In this document: positions 26,281-34,613 of the stretch, in pieces | How the letters are laid out: the number at the start of each line of letters is the position of its first letter | How positions within the stretch are numbered: position 1 is the stretch's first letter | Assembly (NCBI GenBank): GCA_963823945.1 | Contig: CAWGNK010000003.1 | Location: 186,001-250,000 of the forward strand | Direction of reading: 5' to 3' | Source of the DNA: Bog-793 sp963823945 | GTDB taxonomy: Bacteria; Actinomycetota; Acidimicrobiia; Acidimicrobiales; Bog-793 | Length of the DNA: 64,000 nt | The notes under the pieces: generated by a model | Seen by the model: only the letters and a program-made list of their open reading frames with translations | What the model was told of the DNA's origin: nothing | Databases searched by the model: none | Made by a program: the position numbers and the translations under genes

Positions 26281-27624
26281 ATGGAGAACCAGCGCGAGTA
26301 CGTCCTGAAGACGGTGGAGGAACGCGGGGTCCGCTTCATCCAGCTCTGGTTCACCGATGTGCTCGGCACGCCGAAGACGTTCTCGATCCCCCCCGCCGAG
26401 CTGGAGAACGCGATCGACGAGGGGATGACGTTCGACGGCTCCTCGATCGACGGCTTCAGCCGCATCCAGGAAGGCGACGTGATCGCGCACCCGGACCCGA
26501 AGACGTTCCAGATCCTGCCCGCCATGTCCGGCGGGGACGCCACGGTCGCCCGCGTGTTCTGCGACATCTCGAACATCGACGGCACGCCTTTCGAGGGGGA
26601 CCCGCGCCACGTGCTGCGCCGGGCACTCGAGCGCGCCCACGAGCGGGGCTTCAGCTTCTTCGCGGCCCCCGAGCTCGAGTACTTCTACTTCGCGAGCTCC
26701 GAGGCCGACGCCGACGTGCCGCCGCAACCGCTCGACTCGGGTTCGTACTTCGAGCTCACCGTGGCGGACCTCGCGACCGACATCCGCCGCAAGACCGTGC
26801 TCACCCTCGAGGACATGGGGATCCCGGTCGAGTACGCCCAGCACGAGGATTCGCCCAGCCAGCACGAGATCGACCTGCGCTACACCGACGCCCTCACGAT
26901 GGCCGACACGATCATGACCGTGCGCCTCCTCATCAAGGAGATCGCCCAGGAGCACGGCGTCTACGCGTCGTTCATGCCGAAGCCCCTCGCCGGCGTCCAG
27001 GGTTCCGGGATGCACACCCACTGCTCGCTGTTTCGCGGGGACAAGAACGCCTTCTTCGACGCCGACGACGAACACGGGCTCTCGGCGACGGCGCGCCAGT
27101 TCATCGCGGGCCTCCTCGAGCACGCCTGCGAGATCACCGCGGTGACGAACCAGTGGGTGAACTCGTACAAGCGCCTCGTCGCGGGTTACGAGGCGCCGTT
27201 CACCGTCTCGTGGGCGTACAACAACCGCTCCGCGCTCGTCCGCGTTCCCGTCGTGCGGCAGGGCAAGTCCGAGTCCGCCCGCGTCGAGTACCGCGCCGTC
27301 GACCCGGCCTGCAACCCCTACCTCGCCTTCGCGGTCATGCTCGCGGCGGGCCTGCAGGGCATCGAGAAGTCCTACGAGCTGCCCGACGAGGCCGACGCCA
27401 ACCTGTACACGATGAGCCAGCGCCAGCTCGCCTCGGCCGGCATCCGCCCGCTGCCCCGCACGCTCGACGAGGCGCTGGCGGCCATGGAGAGCTCGGAGCT
27501 CGTCCTCGCCACGCTCGGCGACCATGTCTTCGAGTGGTTCCTGCGCAACAAGCGGGCCGAATGGGACGAGTACACCCGCCAGATCACGCCGTTCGAACTC
27601 ATCCGCTACCTCCCGGCCCTGTAG
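26281..27624 (+). CDS. glnA: Glutamine synthetase type I
   Basis: 447 residues from ATG 26281, with AAAGGTG upstream. It makes glutamine from glutamate, ammonia and ATP. Hallmarks are FDGSSIDGF, GSGMHTHCSLF (catalytic loop), NRSALVRVP and a C-terminal TPFELIRYLPAL. It lacks the ~25-residue insertion and the full adenylylation loop of GSI-beta, resembling the shorter GlnA2/GSI-alpha forms, although NLY is present near the loop. The GlnR-like regulator gene follows 39 bases later, making an operon that likely senses nitrogen status. Imperfect GlnR-like elements precede the gene. Confidence 0.95.
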   Translation: MENQREYVLKTVEERGVRFIQLWFTDVLGTPKTFSIPPAELENAIDEGMTFDGSSIDGFSRIQEGDVIAHPDPKTFQILPAMSGGDATVARVFCDISNIDGTPFEGDPRHVLRRALERAHERGFSFFAAPELEYFYFASSEADADVPPQPLDSGSYFELTVADLATDIRRKTVLTLEDMGIPVEYAQHEDSPSQHEIDLRYTDALTMADTIMTVRLLIKEIAQEHGVYASFMPKPLAGVQGSGMHTHCSLFRGDKNAFFDADDEHGLSATARQFIAGLLEHACEITAVTNQWVNSYKRLVAGYEAPFTVSWAYNNRSALVRVPVVRQGKSESARVEYRAVDPACNPYLAFAVMLAAGLQGIEKSYELPDEADANLYTMSQRQLASAGIRPLPRTLDEALAAMESSELVLATLGDHVFEWFLRNKRAEWDEYTRQITPFELIRYLPAL

Positions 27625-27663
27625 GAGCCGCCATGACGTCACCACGGACCCGGCGGTAGGCGG

Positions 27664-28344
27664 ATGGAGCAACTGCTCTGCTTCCCGGACCCACCCGGCC
27701 CCGAGCTCGCGAAGGCGCTCGACTCGGCCGGCTACGCCTTCATCGCCGTGGCCAACGCCGAAGCGGCCGGCGCGCTCGAACCCCCCGAGGGCTGGTCAGG
27801 CGCCGTCGTCTCCGCGGTCGAGTCGCCGGAGGCCGCCTTCGGGCTGTGCGACGCCCTGCGCCGGCGCGAGGAGCCGGTCGCGCCCATCCTCCTCGTCGTG
27901 GAGGCCGGACAGCTCGGCGCGCTCGACGGGCACAAGGAGCTCTTCGACGACTTCACGCTCACCGAGACGGCGCCGGACGAGATCGAGACGCGCCTAGGCC
28001 ACCTGCTCTGGAAGACCGGGCGGGGAAAGCACCACGACGTGATCGCCTACGGCCCGCTGGCACTCAACCTGGAGACCTACCAGGCCGTCGTCGCCGGGCG
28101 CTCGCTCGACCTCACGTTCATGGAGTACGAGCTGCTCCGCTTCCTGGCGGCGCATCCGGGCAAGGTCTTCACCCGCGAGACCCTGCTCGCCCGGGTCTGG
28201 GGCTACGAGTACTTCGGCGGCGCGCGCACCGTCGACGTCCACATCCGCAGGCTGCGCGCCAAACTCGGCGAGGAGAACGCCCACCTCATCGAGACGGTGC
28301 GCAGCGTCGGCTACCGCTTCGGGACGGCGCGCTGGCGGCCGTAG
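27664..28344 (+). CDS. glnR: Orphan OmpR-type regulator, GlnR-like
   Basis: 226 residues from ATG 27664. The C-terminal winged helix is standard: LDLTFMEYELLRFLAAHPG, FTRETLLARVWGYEYF, RTVDVHIRRLRAKLGEE. The N-terminal receiver is degenerate: the beta-3 end reads WSGAVVSAVESP without the phosphoacceptor Asp, and the usual switch Lys region reads LTETAPDEIETRL. This is the pattern of actinobacterial GlnR, which works as an unphosphorylated dimer controlling nitrogen genes. Position directly after glnA supports that assignment over MtrA/RegX3-type regulators. No histidine kinase is nearby. Confidence 0.82.
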   Translation: MEQLLCFPDPPGPELAKALDSAGYAFIAVANAEAAGALEPPEGWSGAVVSAVESPEAAFGLCDALRRREEPVAPILLVVEAGQLGALDGHKELFDDFTLTETAPDEIETRLGHLLWKTGRGKHHDVIAYGPLALNLETYQAVVAGRSLDLTFMEYELLRFLAAHPGKVFTRETLLARVWGYEYFGGARTVDVHIRRLRAKLGEENAHLIETVRSVGYRFGTARWRP

Positions 28345-28376
28345 GCGCGCCGACTCGTCACGCCCGACCCCGCGAG

Positions 28377-28391
28377 GGGGGCTTGTCCCCC
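28377..28391. terminator. GC hairpin between convergent glnR and ridA
   Basis: GGGGG-CTTGT-CCCCC in a 50-base gap between convergent genes; a likely two-way terminator without a T tract. Confidence 0.4.
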
Positions 28392-28394
28392 GGG

Positions 28395-28796
28395 CTAGTC
28401 CCCGGCGGCCGGCTGGTACGCCCAGGCCTCGATCTCCACCGCCGCGCCCATCGGCAACGCCGTCACCGCGACGGCGGAGCGGGCGGGGAGGTGGTCGCCG
28501 AAGGCCGAGGCGTAGGCCTCGTTCATCGCCGCGTAATCGCCCATGTCGACAAGGAACACCGTCGTCTTGGCGACCGCGTCGAGCGACGAACCCTCGGACT
28601 CGAGAAGGGCGGCGAGATTGGCGAGCGCCTGGGTGAGCTGGTCGGCGACGCCCCCGCCGACGAGCACGCCGCCGACCGTGCCGAGCTGGCCCGAGCAGAT
28701 GAGCCAGTCGCCCGCTCGCACGACCGGACGGTAGAAGCGCCGGGGCGGGCCCGGCGCGGCCTCGGGGCTCGCGCTCAGCTGAACGACGAGCCGCAA
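28395..28796 (-). CDS. RidA/YjgF-family enamine/imine deaminase
   Basis: 133 residues if TTG 28796 is used; the start is uncertain because no ribosome site is visible and it overlaps the Fe-S carrier gene by 22 bases. The RidA core is evident: YRPVVRAGDWLICSGQLGTV, QLTQALANLAALLESEG, VAKTTVFLVDMGDYAAMN, and PARSAVAVTALPMGAAVEIEAWA with the catalytic Arg in PARS and the acidic VEIEA. RidA removes reactive enamines/imines made by PLP enzymes. It is coupled in translation to the upstream A-type carrier. Confidence 0.85.
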   Translation of the reverse strand: MRLVVQLSASPEAAPGPPRRFYRPVVRAGDWLICSGQLGTVGGVLVGGGVADQLTQALANLAALLESEGSSLDAVAKTTVFLVDMGDYAAMNEAYASAFGDHLPARSAVAVTALPMGAAVEIEAWAYQPAAGD

Positions 28797-29140
28797 CCGC
28801 AGGTGCGCGTGGCGGCCGGATTCGTGATGTGGAAACCGGATCCCTGCAGGCCGTCGCTCCAGTCGAGCGTCGCCCCCTTGATGAGATCGGCGCTTTCCGG
28901 GTCGACGACGACCCTGACCGTCCCAAAGGTGCGCACGATGTCGTCGTCGGCGACTTCGGCGTCGAAGAACATGTCGTAGCTGTAGCCCGAACAGCCACCC
29001 GGCCGGACGGCGACCCGGAGCGCGAGGCTCTCGCCGTCGGTCTCGCCGGCGAGCAGCTCGGCGACCTTGGCGCTGGCGGCGTCGGTGAGACTCACAGGGC
29101 TCGGCCGCTGGCCGATCTTGACCGTCGTGGCGCTGTTCAC
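28775..29140 (-). CDS. A-type iron-sulfur carrier (IscA/ErpA/HesB)
   Basis: 121 residues from GTG 29140, with AAAGGAG six bases upstream. The conserved Cys set is GGCSGYSYDMFFD and the C-terminal TCGCGSSFS, the standard three-Cys cluster site. Other family features are SLTDAASAKVAELL at the N terminus and GSGFHITNP. It delivers Fe-S clusters to apoproteins. It is divergent from the Mrp-type carrier at 29217, so both genes may share a regulatory region for Fe-S maturation, and ridA follows downstream. ErpA versus IscA cannot be decided. Confidence 0.92.
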   Translation of the reverse strand: MNSATTVKIGQRPSPVSLTDAASAKVAELLAGETDGESLALRVAVRPGGCSGYSYDMFFDAEVADDDIVRTFGTVRVVVDPESADLIKGATLDWSDGLQGSGFHITNPAATRTCGCGSSFS

Positions 29141-29202
29141 AAGTCGCTCCTTTGCGCTTTCCGCCCCGATCGTAACAAGCCGGCCACGCGATCCGGTCCC
29201 GT

Positions 29203-29208
29203 TAGCGT
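29203..29208 (+). promoter_or_regulatory. Putative -10 (TAGCGT) of the Mrp gene
   Basis: TANNNT with an eight-base gap to ATG 29217 and no Shine-Dalgarno. Confidence 0.5.
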
Positions 29209-29216
29209 GGGCTGAA

Positions 29217-30398
29217 ATGCTCCCGGACCCGACCCCTGCCGGCGCGCCGACCGTCCCCCCGACCCACGACCAGCTCCTCGAGGCGCTGCGCGACGTCGTG
29301 GATCCCGAGCTCGGCGAGGACATCGTCACGCTCGGCATGGTGCGCACCGTCTCCTGCCGCGACGGCGCGGCACGGGCCGAGATCGCCCTCACGGTGGCGG
29401 GCTGCCCACTGCGCACCCAGCTGCGCGCGGACGTCACCCGGCGCCTCGAGGCGGTGCCGGGCGTCGAATCCGTCGAGGTGACGACCGGCGTGATGGGATC
29501 CGAGGAGCGGGCCCGCCTGATGTCGACGGCCCGCCGGGCGGCGCAGGGGCGCGCCGTGCAAGCGAGCTTCCCGGACTCGGCCCGCGTGCTCGCGGTCGTC
29601 TCGGGCAAAGGTGGCGTCGGCAAGTCCTCGGTGACCGCCAACCTCGGGATCGCCCTGGCCCGGCGGGGGTACGCGGTCGGCCTCCTCGACGCCGACATCT
29701 GGGGATTCTCGATCCCCCGCCTGCTCGGGGTCTCCGGGCCGCTGGCAGTCGCCGCCGGCAAGATCGTCCCCGCCGAGGTCGCGGTCGGCGACCGCCAGCT
29801 GCGCGTCGTGTCGATGGGCTTTCTCGCCGACGAGAACGAGGCGATCATGTGGCGCGGCCTCGTCCTCGCGCGGGCGGTCCAGCACTTCCTCGAGGACGTC
29901 GCCTGGGGCCCGCTCGACTACCTGCTCGTCGACATGCCCCCGGGTACGGGCGACGTCCAGATGGCCCTGGCGAGGATGCTGCCGCGCGCCGAGTTCCTCG
30001 TCGTCACGACGCCCTCCGCCGCCGCGGCCAGCGTCGCGGGCCGGGCCGCCGACATGGCCCGCAAGGGCCACGTCCGGGTCGCCGGGGTCATCGAGAACAT
30101 GGCCCCGTACACGACGGCGGACGGCCGGCGCCACGCCATCTTCGGCGACGGCGGCGGCGCGTCACTCGCCGCCGCGATCGGCGTGCCGCTTTTCGGCTCG
30201 CTTCCCCTCGACCCCGGCTTCTCCGCCGCCGGCGACGCGGGGGCGTTCATCCAGCTCGACGCCACGAGCCCGATCGCCGTCGGGTTCGCCGCCATCGCCG
30301 AGCGGCTCGCGACCGAGGCGGCGCCTCTCGAGATGGGGGGTTGCACGGCGCGCCTCATCGACCAGGTCGACAGGGCCCTGGCGAGGCCGGCGAGCTAG
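29217..30398 (+). CDS. mrp: Mrp/ApbC/NBP35-type Fe-S carrier ATPase
   Basis: 393 residues from ATG 29217. An N-terminal DUF59 (MIP18-like) domain, LLEALRDVVDPELGEDIVTLG with AGCPLRTQL, precedes a P-loop ATPase with VVSGKGGVGKSSVTANL (deviant Walker A), LLDADIWGFSIPRLLG, and the VDMPPGTGD Walker B. It binds and transfers Fe-S clusters. The CxxC bearing cluster Cys of other Mrp proteins is not seen near ENMAPYTTADG (MAPY rather than MSxFxC), so cluster coordination may differ. The next gene, whiB, is convergent; the Fe-S carrier gene is divergent. Confidence 0.9.
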   Translation: MLPDPTPAGAPTVPPTHDQLLEALRDVVDPELGEDIVTLGMVRTVSCRDGAARAEIALTVAGCPLRTQLRADVTRRLEAVPGVESVEVTTGVMGSEERARLMSTARRAAQGRAVQASFPDSARVLAVVSGKGGVGKSSVTANLGIALARRGYAVGLLDADIWGFSIPRLLGVSGPLAVAAGKIVPAEVAVGDRQLRVVSMGFLADENEAIMWRGLVLARAVQHFLEDVAWGPLDYLLVDMPPGTGDVQMALARMLPRAEFLVVTTPSAAAASVAGRAADMARKGHVRVAGVIENMAPYTTADGRRHAIFGDGGGASLAAAIGVPLFGSLPLDPGFSAAGDAGAFIQLDATSPIAVGFAAIAERLATEAAPLEMGGCTARLIDQVDRALARPAS

Positions 30399-30406
30399 GG
30401 GCCGAC

Positions 30407-30670
30407 TCAGCCGGCGCGGCGTTCGAGGATCTGCTTGCGCTCGACCTCGTTGAGGCCGCCCCAGATCCCGTGGGGCTCGCGGATCCGGATCGCGTAGTCG
30501 AGGCAGGCACGCTGCACCGGGCACAGGGCGCACATCGACTTCGCGGCCGCCTCCCGGTCGAGCCGCTCGTCCTTGCCCTCGGGCTGGGTCGGCGGGAAGA
30601 ACACGGTGGCCTGCGGCCCGCGGCATGAAGCCTTGTGGTACCAGGACTGCTCGGATCGCTCCACGATCAC
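30407..30670 (-). CDS. WhiB-family Fe-S transcription regulator (WhiB4-like by context)
   Basis: 87 residues from GTG 30670, with GGGAGG five bases upstream. Four cluster Cys at about residues 16, 47, 50 and 56 (ASCRGP and MCALCPVQRAC) and the GIWGG turn near residue 66 fit the WhiB family. It probably responds to NO, O2 or redox. The gene diverges from two ArsA/Get3-like ATPases at 30865, the same arrangement as mycobacterial whiB4 with Rv3679-Rv3680. A longer start at 30730 would add 20 unsupported residues. Confidence 0.93.
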   Translation of the reverse strand: MIVERSEQSWYHKASCRGPQATVFFPPTQPEGKDERLDREAAAKSMCALCPVQRACLDYAIRIREPHGIWGGLNEVERKQILERRAG

Positions 30671-30848
30671 GAACCCCTCCCAATCTCGTCCCCTCGGGGA
30701 CGACCGCTCAAGCGGCGCCACCGGCACCACACCGCGACGAAGGCGGTTGGCCAGCTGTTTGGTGACGCTACCGCCACCCCCGGCCGCCTGACAAGGGGTT
30801 CCGGGGCCCTGCCGCCCGTCACCACCGGGCCGGGGACCCGGGTCCCGG

Positions 30849-30854
30849 TAGTGT
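30849..30854 (+). promoter_or_regulatory. Putative -10 (TAGTGT) of the first Get3-like gene
   Basis: TANNNT with a ten-base gap to ATG 30865 and no ribosome site; the far end of the leaderless range. Confidence 0.35.
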
Positions 30855-30864
30855 CGGACGCCGG

Positions 30865-31848
30865 ATGGAAGTCACCGGATTCCTCCGCCGGAGCAACATC
30901 GTCGTCGTCGCCGGCAAGGGTGGGGTCGGCAAGACGACGACGGCGGCGGCTCTCGCGAGCCTCGCCGCCGACGCCGGCCTCGACGTGCTGGTCGTCGCGC
31001 TCGACGACGCCTCGGGGCTCGCCGCCCTGTTCGGCTACGAGGGCCAGCTCGGCTACGACGAGGTGGTCGTGCGACCGCCCGACGGCCCCGGCGACAGCCC
31101 GGCGGGGCAGGCCGCCGGCCGCGTGCGGGCGAGGGTGCTCACCTCGGACGCGGCGCTGCTCGAGTATCTCGGCACCCACGGCCTCGGCCGCTTCGCCGGC
31201 CGCCTCGTGCGCACCGGGGCGCTCGACGTCGTCGCGACGGCGATCCCCGGAATCCGCGAGGTGCTCATCCTCGGGAAGGTCCGCCAGCTCGAGGAGGCCG
31301 GCGCGGCCGACCTCATCATCCTCGACGCCCCGGCGACCGGCCACGCCCTGCGCTTCCTGGCGAGCTCGGGCGGCCTCGCCGACGCGGCCCGCGGCGGGCC
31401 GCTGCGGACCCAGGCCGACCAGGTCGTCGCGATGCTCGCCGATCCGGCCCGCTGCCAGGTCGTCCTCGTCACGATCCCCGAGGAGACCCCCGTCAACGAG
31501 ACGGTGGAGACCGCCTTCCGGCTCGAGGACGAGGTCGGCGTGGCCCTCGGGCCGGTCGTCGTCAACTGCTGCTACCCGTTGCTCGCGCACCTCGACGCGG
31601 ACCCGGCCCGGGCGGCGGCGGCCGCGGGGTTGCCACCTCCGCTGCCGGGGGTCGCCGATTCGCTCGCCCGCGCCGCCGCCTTCCGGCGGGCGCGCCAGGA
31701 GCTCCAGCTGGCCCAGCGGGCGCGCCTCGCCGAACGGCTGCCCCTCGACGAACTCGAACTCCCCTACCTGTTCACGGCCGACGTCGGTGCCGCCGAGCTC
31801 GGCCGCCTCGTCTCGGAGCTCGCCGCGGGGATCGCGGCGCTGCCGTGA
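30865..31848 (+). CDS. ArsA/Get3-like ATPase, first of a pair
   Basis: 327 residues. The P-loop is VVAGKGGVGKTTTAAALAS and the switch element is IILDAPATGHALRFL. A hydrophobic/Arg-rich C-terminal region follows, ending in AAELGRLVSELAAGI. There is no CxxC Get3 zinc motif or arsenite-binding Cys set, so arsenite efflux is unlikely. Its stop overlaps the start of a second paralog (GTGA), as in the BagA/BagB pair of mycobacteria next to whiB4. The likely action is membrane-associated ATP-driven handling of a client protein or a metabolic protective role; this is inference from family and synteny. Confidence 0.88.
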   Translation: MEVTGFLRRSNIVVVAGKGGVGKTTTAAALASLAADAGLDVLVVALDDASGLAALFGYEGQLGYDEVVVRPPDGPGDSPAGQAAGRVRARVLTSDAALLEYLGTHGLGRFAGRLVRTGALDVVATAIPGIREVLILGKVRQLEEAGAADLIILDAPATGHALRFLASSGGLADAARGGPLRTQADQVVAMLADPARCQVVLVTIPEETPVNETVETAFRLEDEVGVALGPVVVNCCYPLLAHLDADPARAAAAAGLPPPLPGVADSLARAAAFRRARQELQLAQRARLAERLPLDELELPYLFTADVGAAELGRLVSELAAGIAALP

Positions 31849-32915
31849 GCGTGCTCGACGACCTGATCGACGAGCGCGCGGTCCTCGTCTGCTGCGGCTC
31901 GGGCGGGGTCGGCAAGACGACGACGGCGGCGGCCCTCGCCGTCGCGGCGGCATTGCGCGGGCGCCGGGCCTGCGTCGTCACGATCGACCCGGCGCGGCGG
32001 CTCGCCGACGCCCTCGGCGCGAGCGGGGTCGGCAACGCGCCGCACGAGATCGCCGGACCCTGGCCGGGGGAGCTGCACGTCGTGATGCTCGACGCCACGA
32101 CGACTTTCGACGAGCTCGTCCGGCGCTACGCGCGCGACCCCGACCAGGCCTCCCGCATCCTCACCAACCGCCTCTACCGCAACCTCGCCTCGGTGCTCGC
32201 CGGGACCCAGGAGTACATGGCGACCGAGAAGCTGTTCGAGCTGCACGAAGAGGGCACCTACGACCTCATCGTCGTCGACACGCCCCCGACGCGCCACGCG
32301 CTCGAGTTCCTCGACGCGCCCCGGCGGCTCGAGAGCTTCCTCGGCAACCGGATCTTCCGGGTCTTCGTCGCCCCCGGGGGCTCGTACCTGCGGGTGGCGA
32401 GCCTCGCGGGCCAGCTCGTCCTGCGGTCGGTCGCGCGGGTCGCCGGGGCCGAGATCGTCGACGACACGCTCGCCTTCTTCGGCGCCTTCCAGGGCATGGA
32501 GGAGGGATTCCGGGACCGGGCCGCCCGGGTCGAGCGGTTGCTCGCCGAGCACTCGACCGGGTTCGTCCTCGTCGCCACCCCCCGGCGGGACGCGATCGAC
32601 GACGCCCGCTTCTTCGCCAACGAGCTCGGGCGGCGCGACGGCGTGGTCGACGCCCTCGTCGTCAACCGGGTCCACCCCCATTTCGGGACGCCCCCGGAGG
32701 CGGGACCCGCCAGCGACGGACCGGCCGGCGCCGCCTGGCGCGAGCTCGACGGGAACCTCGCCGATCTCGAGGCGATCGCGCGCCGGGAGGAGGGTTTCCT
32801 CGCGGAGCTCGTGCGGGCGATCGCCCCGGCACCGGTCGTGCGGGTCCCGTTCCTCGACGGCGACGTCCACGACGTCGAGACCCTGCTGCGCGTCGTTCGC
32901 CACCTCATCGACTGA
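31845..32915 (+). CDS. ArsA/Get3-like ATPase, second of a pair
   Basis: 356 residues from GTG 31845, overlapping the stop of its paralog. The P-loop is CGSGGVGKTTTAAALA, the switch motif VDTPPTRHALEFLDAP, and the fold is SIMIBI-type. A long helical insertion (residues ~125-210, including RLESFLGNRIFRVF) makes it larger than the first copy. The coupled pair suggests a heterocomplex. It is followed after 16 bases by a receiver protein, which probably belongs to another unit because it has its own -10-like hexamer. Confidence 0.88.
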   Translation: MSVLDDLIDERAVLVCCGSGGVGKTTTAAALAVAAALRGRRACVVTIDPARRLADALGASGVGNAPHEIAGPWPGELHVVMLDATTTFDELVRRYARDPDQASRILTNRLYRNLASVLAGTQEYMATEKLFELHEEGTYDLIVVDTPPTRHALEFLDAPRRLESFLGNRIFRVFVAPGGSYLRVASLAGQLVLRSVARVAGAEIVDDTLAFFGAFQGMEEGFRDRAARVERLLAEHSTGFVLVATPRRDAIDDARFFANELGRRDGVVDALVVNRVHPHFGTPPEAGPASDGPAGAAWRELDGNLADLEAIARREEGFLAELVRAIAPAPVVRVPFLDGDVHDVETLLRVVRHLID

Positions 32916-32919
32916 GCGC

Positions 32920-32925
32920 TACCTT
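32920..32925 (+). promoter_or_regulatory. Putative -10 (TACCTT) of the receiver gene
   Basis: TANNNT six bases before GTG 32932, no Shine-Dalgarno; it also overlaps the short gap after the Get3-like gene. Confidence 0.45.
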
Positions 32926-32931
32926 GGGCGA

Positions 32932-33348
32932 GTGACGAAGATCCTGCTCGTGGCCGACACGACCGCCGTGCTCGCCGAGCTGACCGCCGTCGTCGACGAC
33001 GACGCACGCGAAATCCGCGAGCTGCGCAGCGGCGCGGCCGTCCGCGCCGTGACCGCCGAGTTCGAGCCGGACCTCGTGATCACCGACAGCCAGGTCCAGA
33101 ACATGGGCGGGTTCGCGATCGCCTTCGACCTCGCCAACGAGGAGTCCGGCGGCAGGCTCCCGCACGTGCCGGTCCTCGTCCTTCTCGACCGCCGGGCCGA
33201 CGTCTTCCTCGCGAAGCGCGCCGGCGTCGAGGGCTACCTCGTGAAGCCGCTCGACCCGGTCCGGTTGAGCCGGGCCGTCGAGCGTCTGCTCGCGGGGGGA
33301 ACGTTCCACGACGAGTCGTTCACGCCGACCACCGTCGCCGCCGGCTAG
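32932..33348 (+). CDS. Single-domain response-regulator receiver
   Basis: 138 residues from GTG 32932. CheY-like: LLVADTTAVLAEL, phosphoacceptor Asp near residue 52 in LVITDSQVQNMGG, and the switch Lys in EGYLVKPLDP. The acidic pair expected near the N terminus is reduced to one Asp (VAD). There is no output domain, so it should act through a partner. No histidine kinase is nearby. The C-terminal tail is short and disordered. Confidence 0.85.
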   Translation: MTKILLVADTTAVLAELTAVVDDDAREIRELRSGAAVRAVTAEFEPDLVITDSQVQNMGGFAIAFDLANEESGGRLPHVPVLVLLDRRADVFLAKRAGVEGYLVKPLDPVRLSRAVERLLAGGTFHDESFTPTTVAAG

Positions 33349-33408
33349 CACCGGGTCGGACGTGACCGCGTCCCCGCATCCCGACGGCGACCCCGGCCGG
33401 GGCCCGCG

Positions 33409-34242
33409 ATGAGACGCCCCCGGCTGAGGCGTGCCCCCGCGACCGTGGCCCGGGCGCCTTCTGAACAAGAGCGACAGATCACGAGCGGGCTGAAGGCGCT
33501 GCGCGAATCGACCGCCCGCGAGGTGATGACGCCGCGGGTCGACGTCGTGGGGCTGGCGACCCCGGTCAGCTTCGCCGACGTCGCGCGGGCGGTACGGCGG
33601 TCCGGCCACAGCCACTACCCCGTCTACACCGACGATTTCGACCATCTCCTGGGCGTGCTGTTCGTGAAGGACCTTTTCAACCTGGAGCTGCCACTCCCCC
33701 CGGGCGAGAGCGCCCGGATGCAGGCGTTCCTCTCGGGCGCCGACGTGACGGCGAGGCTGCGCGACCCGTACGTCGTGCCGGAGTCACGCTCGGCCCTCGA
33801 GATCCTCGCCGACATGCGCCGACGCCGACGCGGCTTCGCCGTCGTCGTCGACGAGTACGGCGGTTTCGCCGGCGTGATCACGGTGAACGATCTCGTGAGC
33901 GAGCTCGTCGGCGACCTGCGTGACGAGTTCGACCGCACGACGAGCCCGGCGATCCTCCGCATCGACGCCCGCCGCTACCTCGTCGACGGGGCCTGCGCCG
34001 TCGACGAGGTCGCCGAGGGACTGGGCGTCCCGATCCCCGCCGGCGACTACGTCACGCTCGGGGGGTTCCTCCTCGACGCCCTGGGCCACATCCCGGCCGA
34101 GACGGAGACCTACGAGCTGAACGGGTGGACCTTCCGCGTCACCCGCATGGAAAAGCGGCGCATCGCCAAGGTCGTCGTCGAGGCGCCATCGGCTACGATC
34201 ACCCCCGGAGACGGCGCAAGCCGGACGTCCGACGGGAAGTAG
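33409..34242 (+). CDS. CorC/HlyC-like protein with two CBS domains (no DUF21)
   Basis: 277 residues from ATG 33409. Tandem CBS motifs: STAREVMTPRVDVVGL through HLLGVLFVKDLFN, and VVPESRSALEILADMRRRRRGFAVVVDEYGGFAGVITVNDLV. The CorC/transporter-associated domain (YLVDGACAVDEVAEGLG to GWTFRVTRMEKRRI) follows. The membrane DUF21 part of CNNM transporters is missing, so this is the CorC-like soluble subunit, thought to aid Mg/Co efflux. Its TAG stop (34240-34242) lies inside the 5' end of tRNA-Pro. Confidence 0.9.
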   Translation: MRRPRLRRAPATVARAPSEQERQITSGLKALRESTAREVMTPRVDVVGLATPVSFADVARAVRRSGHSHYPVYTDDFDHLLGVLFVKDLFNLELPLPPGESARMQAFLSGADVTARLRDPYVVPESRSALEILADMRRRRRGFAVVVDEYGGFAGVITVNDLVSELVGDLRDEFDRTTSPAILRIDARRYLVDGACAVDEVAEGLGVPIPAGDYVTLGGFLLDALGHIPAETETYELNGWTFRVTRMEKRRIAKVVVEAPSATITPGDGASRTSDGK

Positions 34243-34310
34243 CGCAGCTTGGTTAGCGCGCAGCGTTCGGGACGCTGAGGCCGCGGGTTCAAATCCCGCC
34301 TTCCCGACCA
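34233..34310 (+). tRNA. tRNA-Pro (anticodon CGG)
   Basis: 78 nt including an encoded CCA (34308-34310). The acceptor stem is CGGGAAG/CTTCCCG. The loop TTCGGGA gives anticodon CGG. D and T arms are complete (GGTTCAAATCC). The first ten bases overlap the end of the upstream CBS gene. Confidence 0.96.
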
Positions 34311-34613
34311 GAGAGTCCTTTCAGGCCAGCTCCACTGGCCACCTCGTCGAGTCACGGATCGCGTCGCGTGCGCGGCCGCGCGGGAGATCCGCCCGCCGGG
34401 ACGATCCCGCCGGATGCGACCAGCGTGGTGTTGGCGATGGGTTCTCGCCGAGCCCCGGCGATCCGAGGGCGAAGCGCCGTGCGGCCGCCGGACGGATTGG
34501 CCCGTCGGGATGCCGCACCAGCCAGGGCGGTCTCGCACTTTCGCCCCGGCCTCCGCGGTGGTGGTTGACTACGAGACGAGCGAGAAACTGCCTGGCCCGC
34601 GAGGAGCCCCGCC
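34311..34613. other. 303-base region after tRNA-Pro
   Basis: No gene seen; leftward frames here read through the tRNA and are artefacts. GAGGAG at the right end serves the next gene. No repeat of the tRNA 3' end (attachment site) found by eye. Confidence 0.5.

Noticed and set aside
34110..34538. Leftward frame with GRRDLNPRPQRP
   Set aside because: This string is the translation of tRNA-Pro in the wrong strand, a known artefact.
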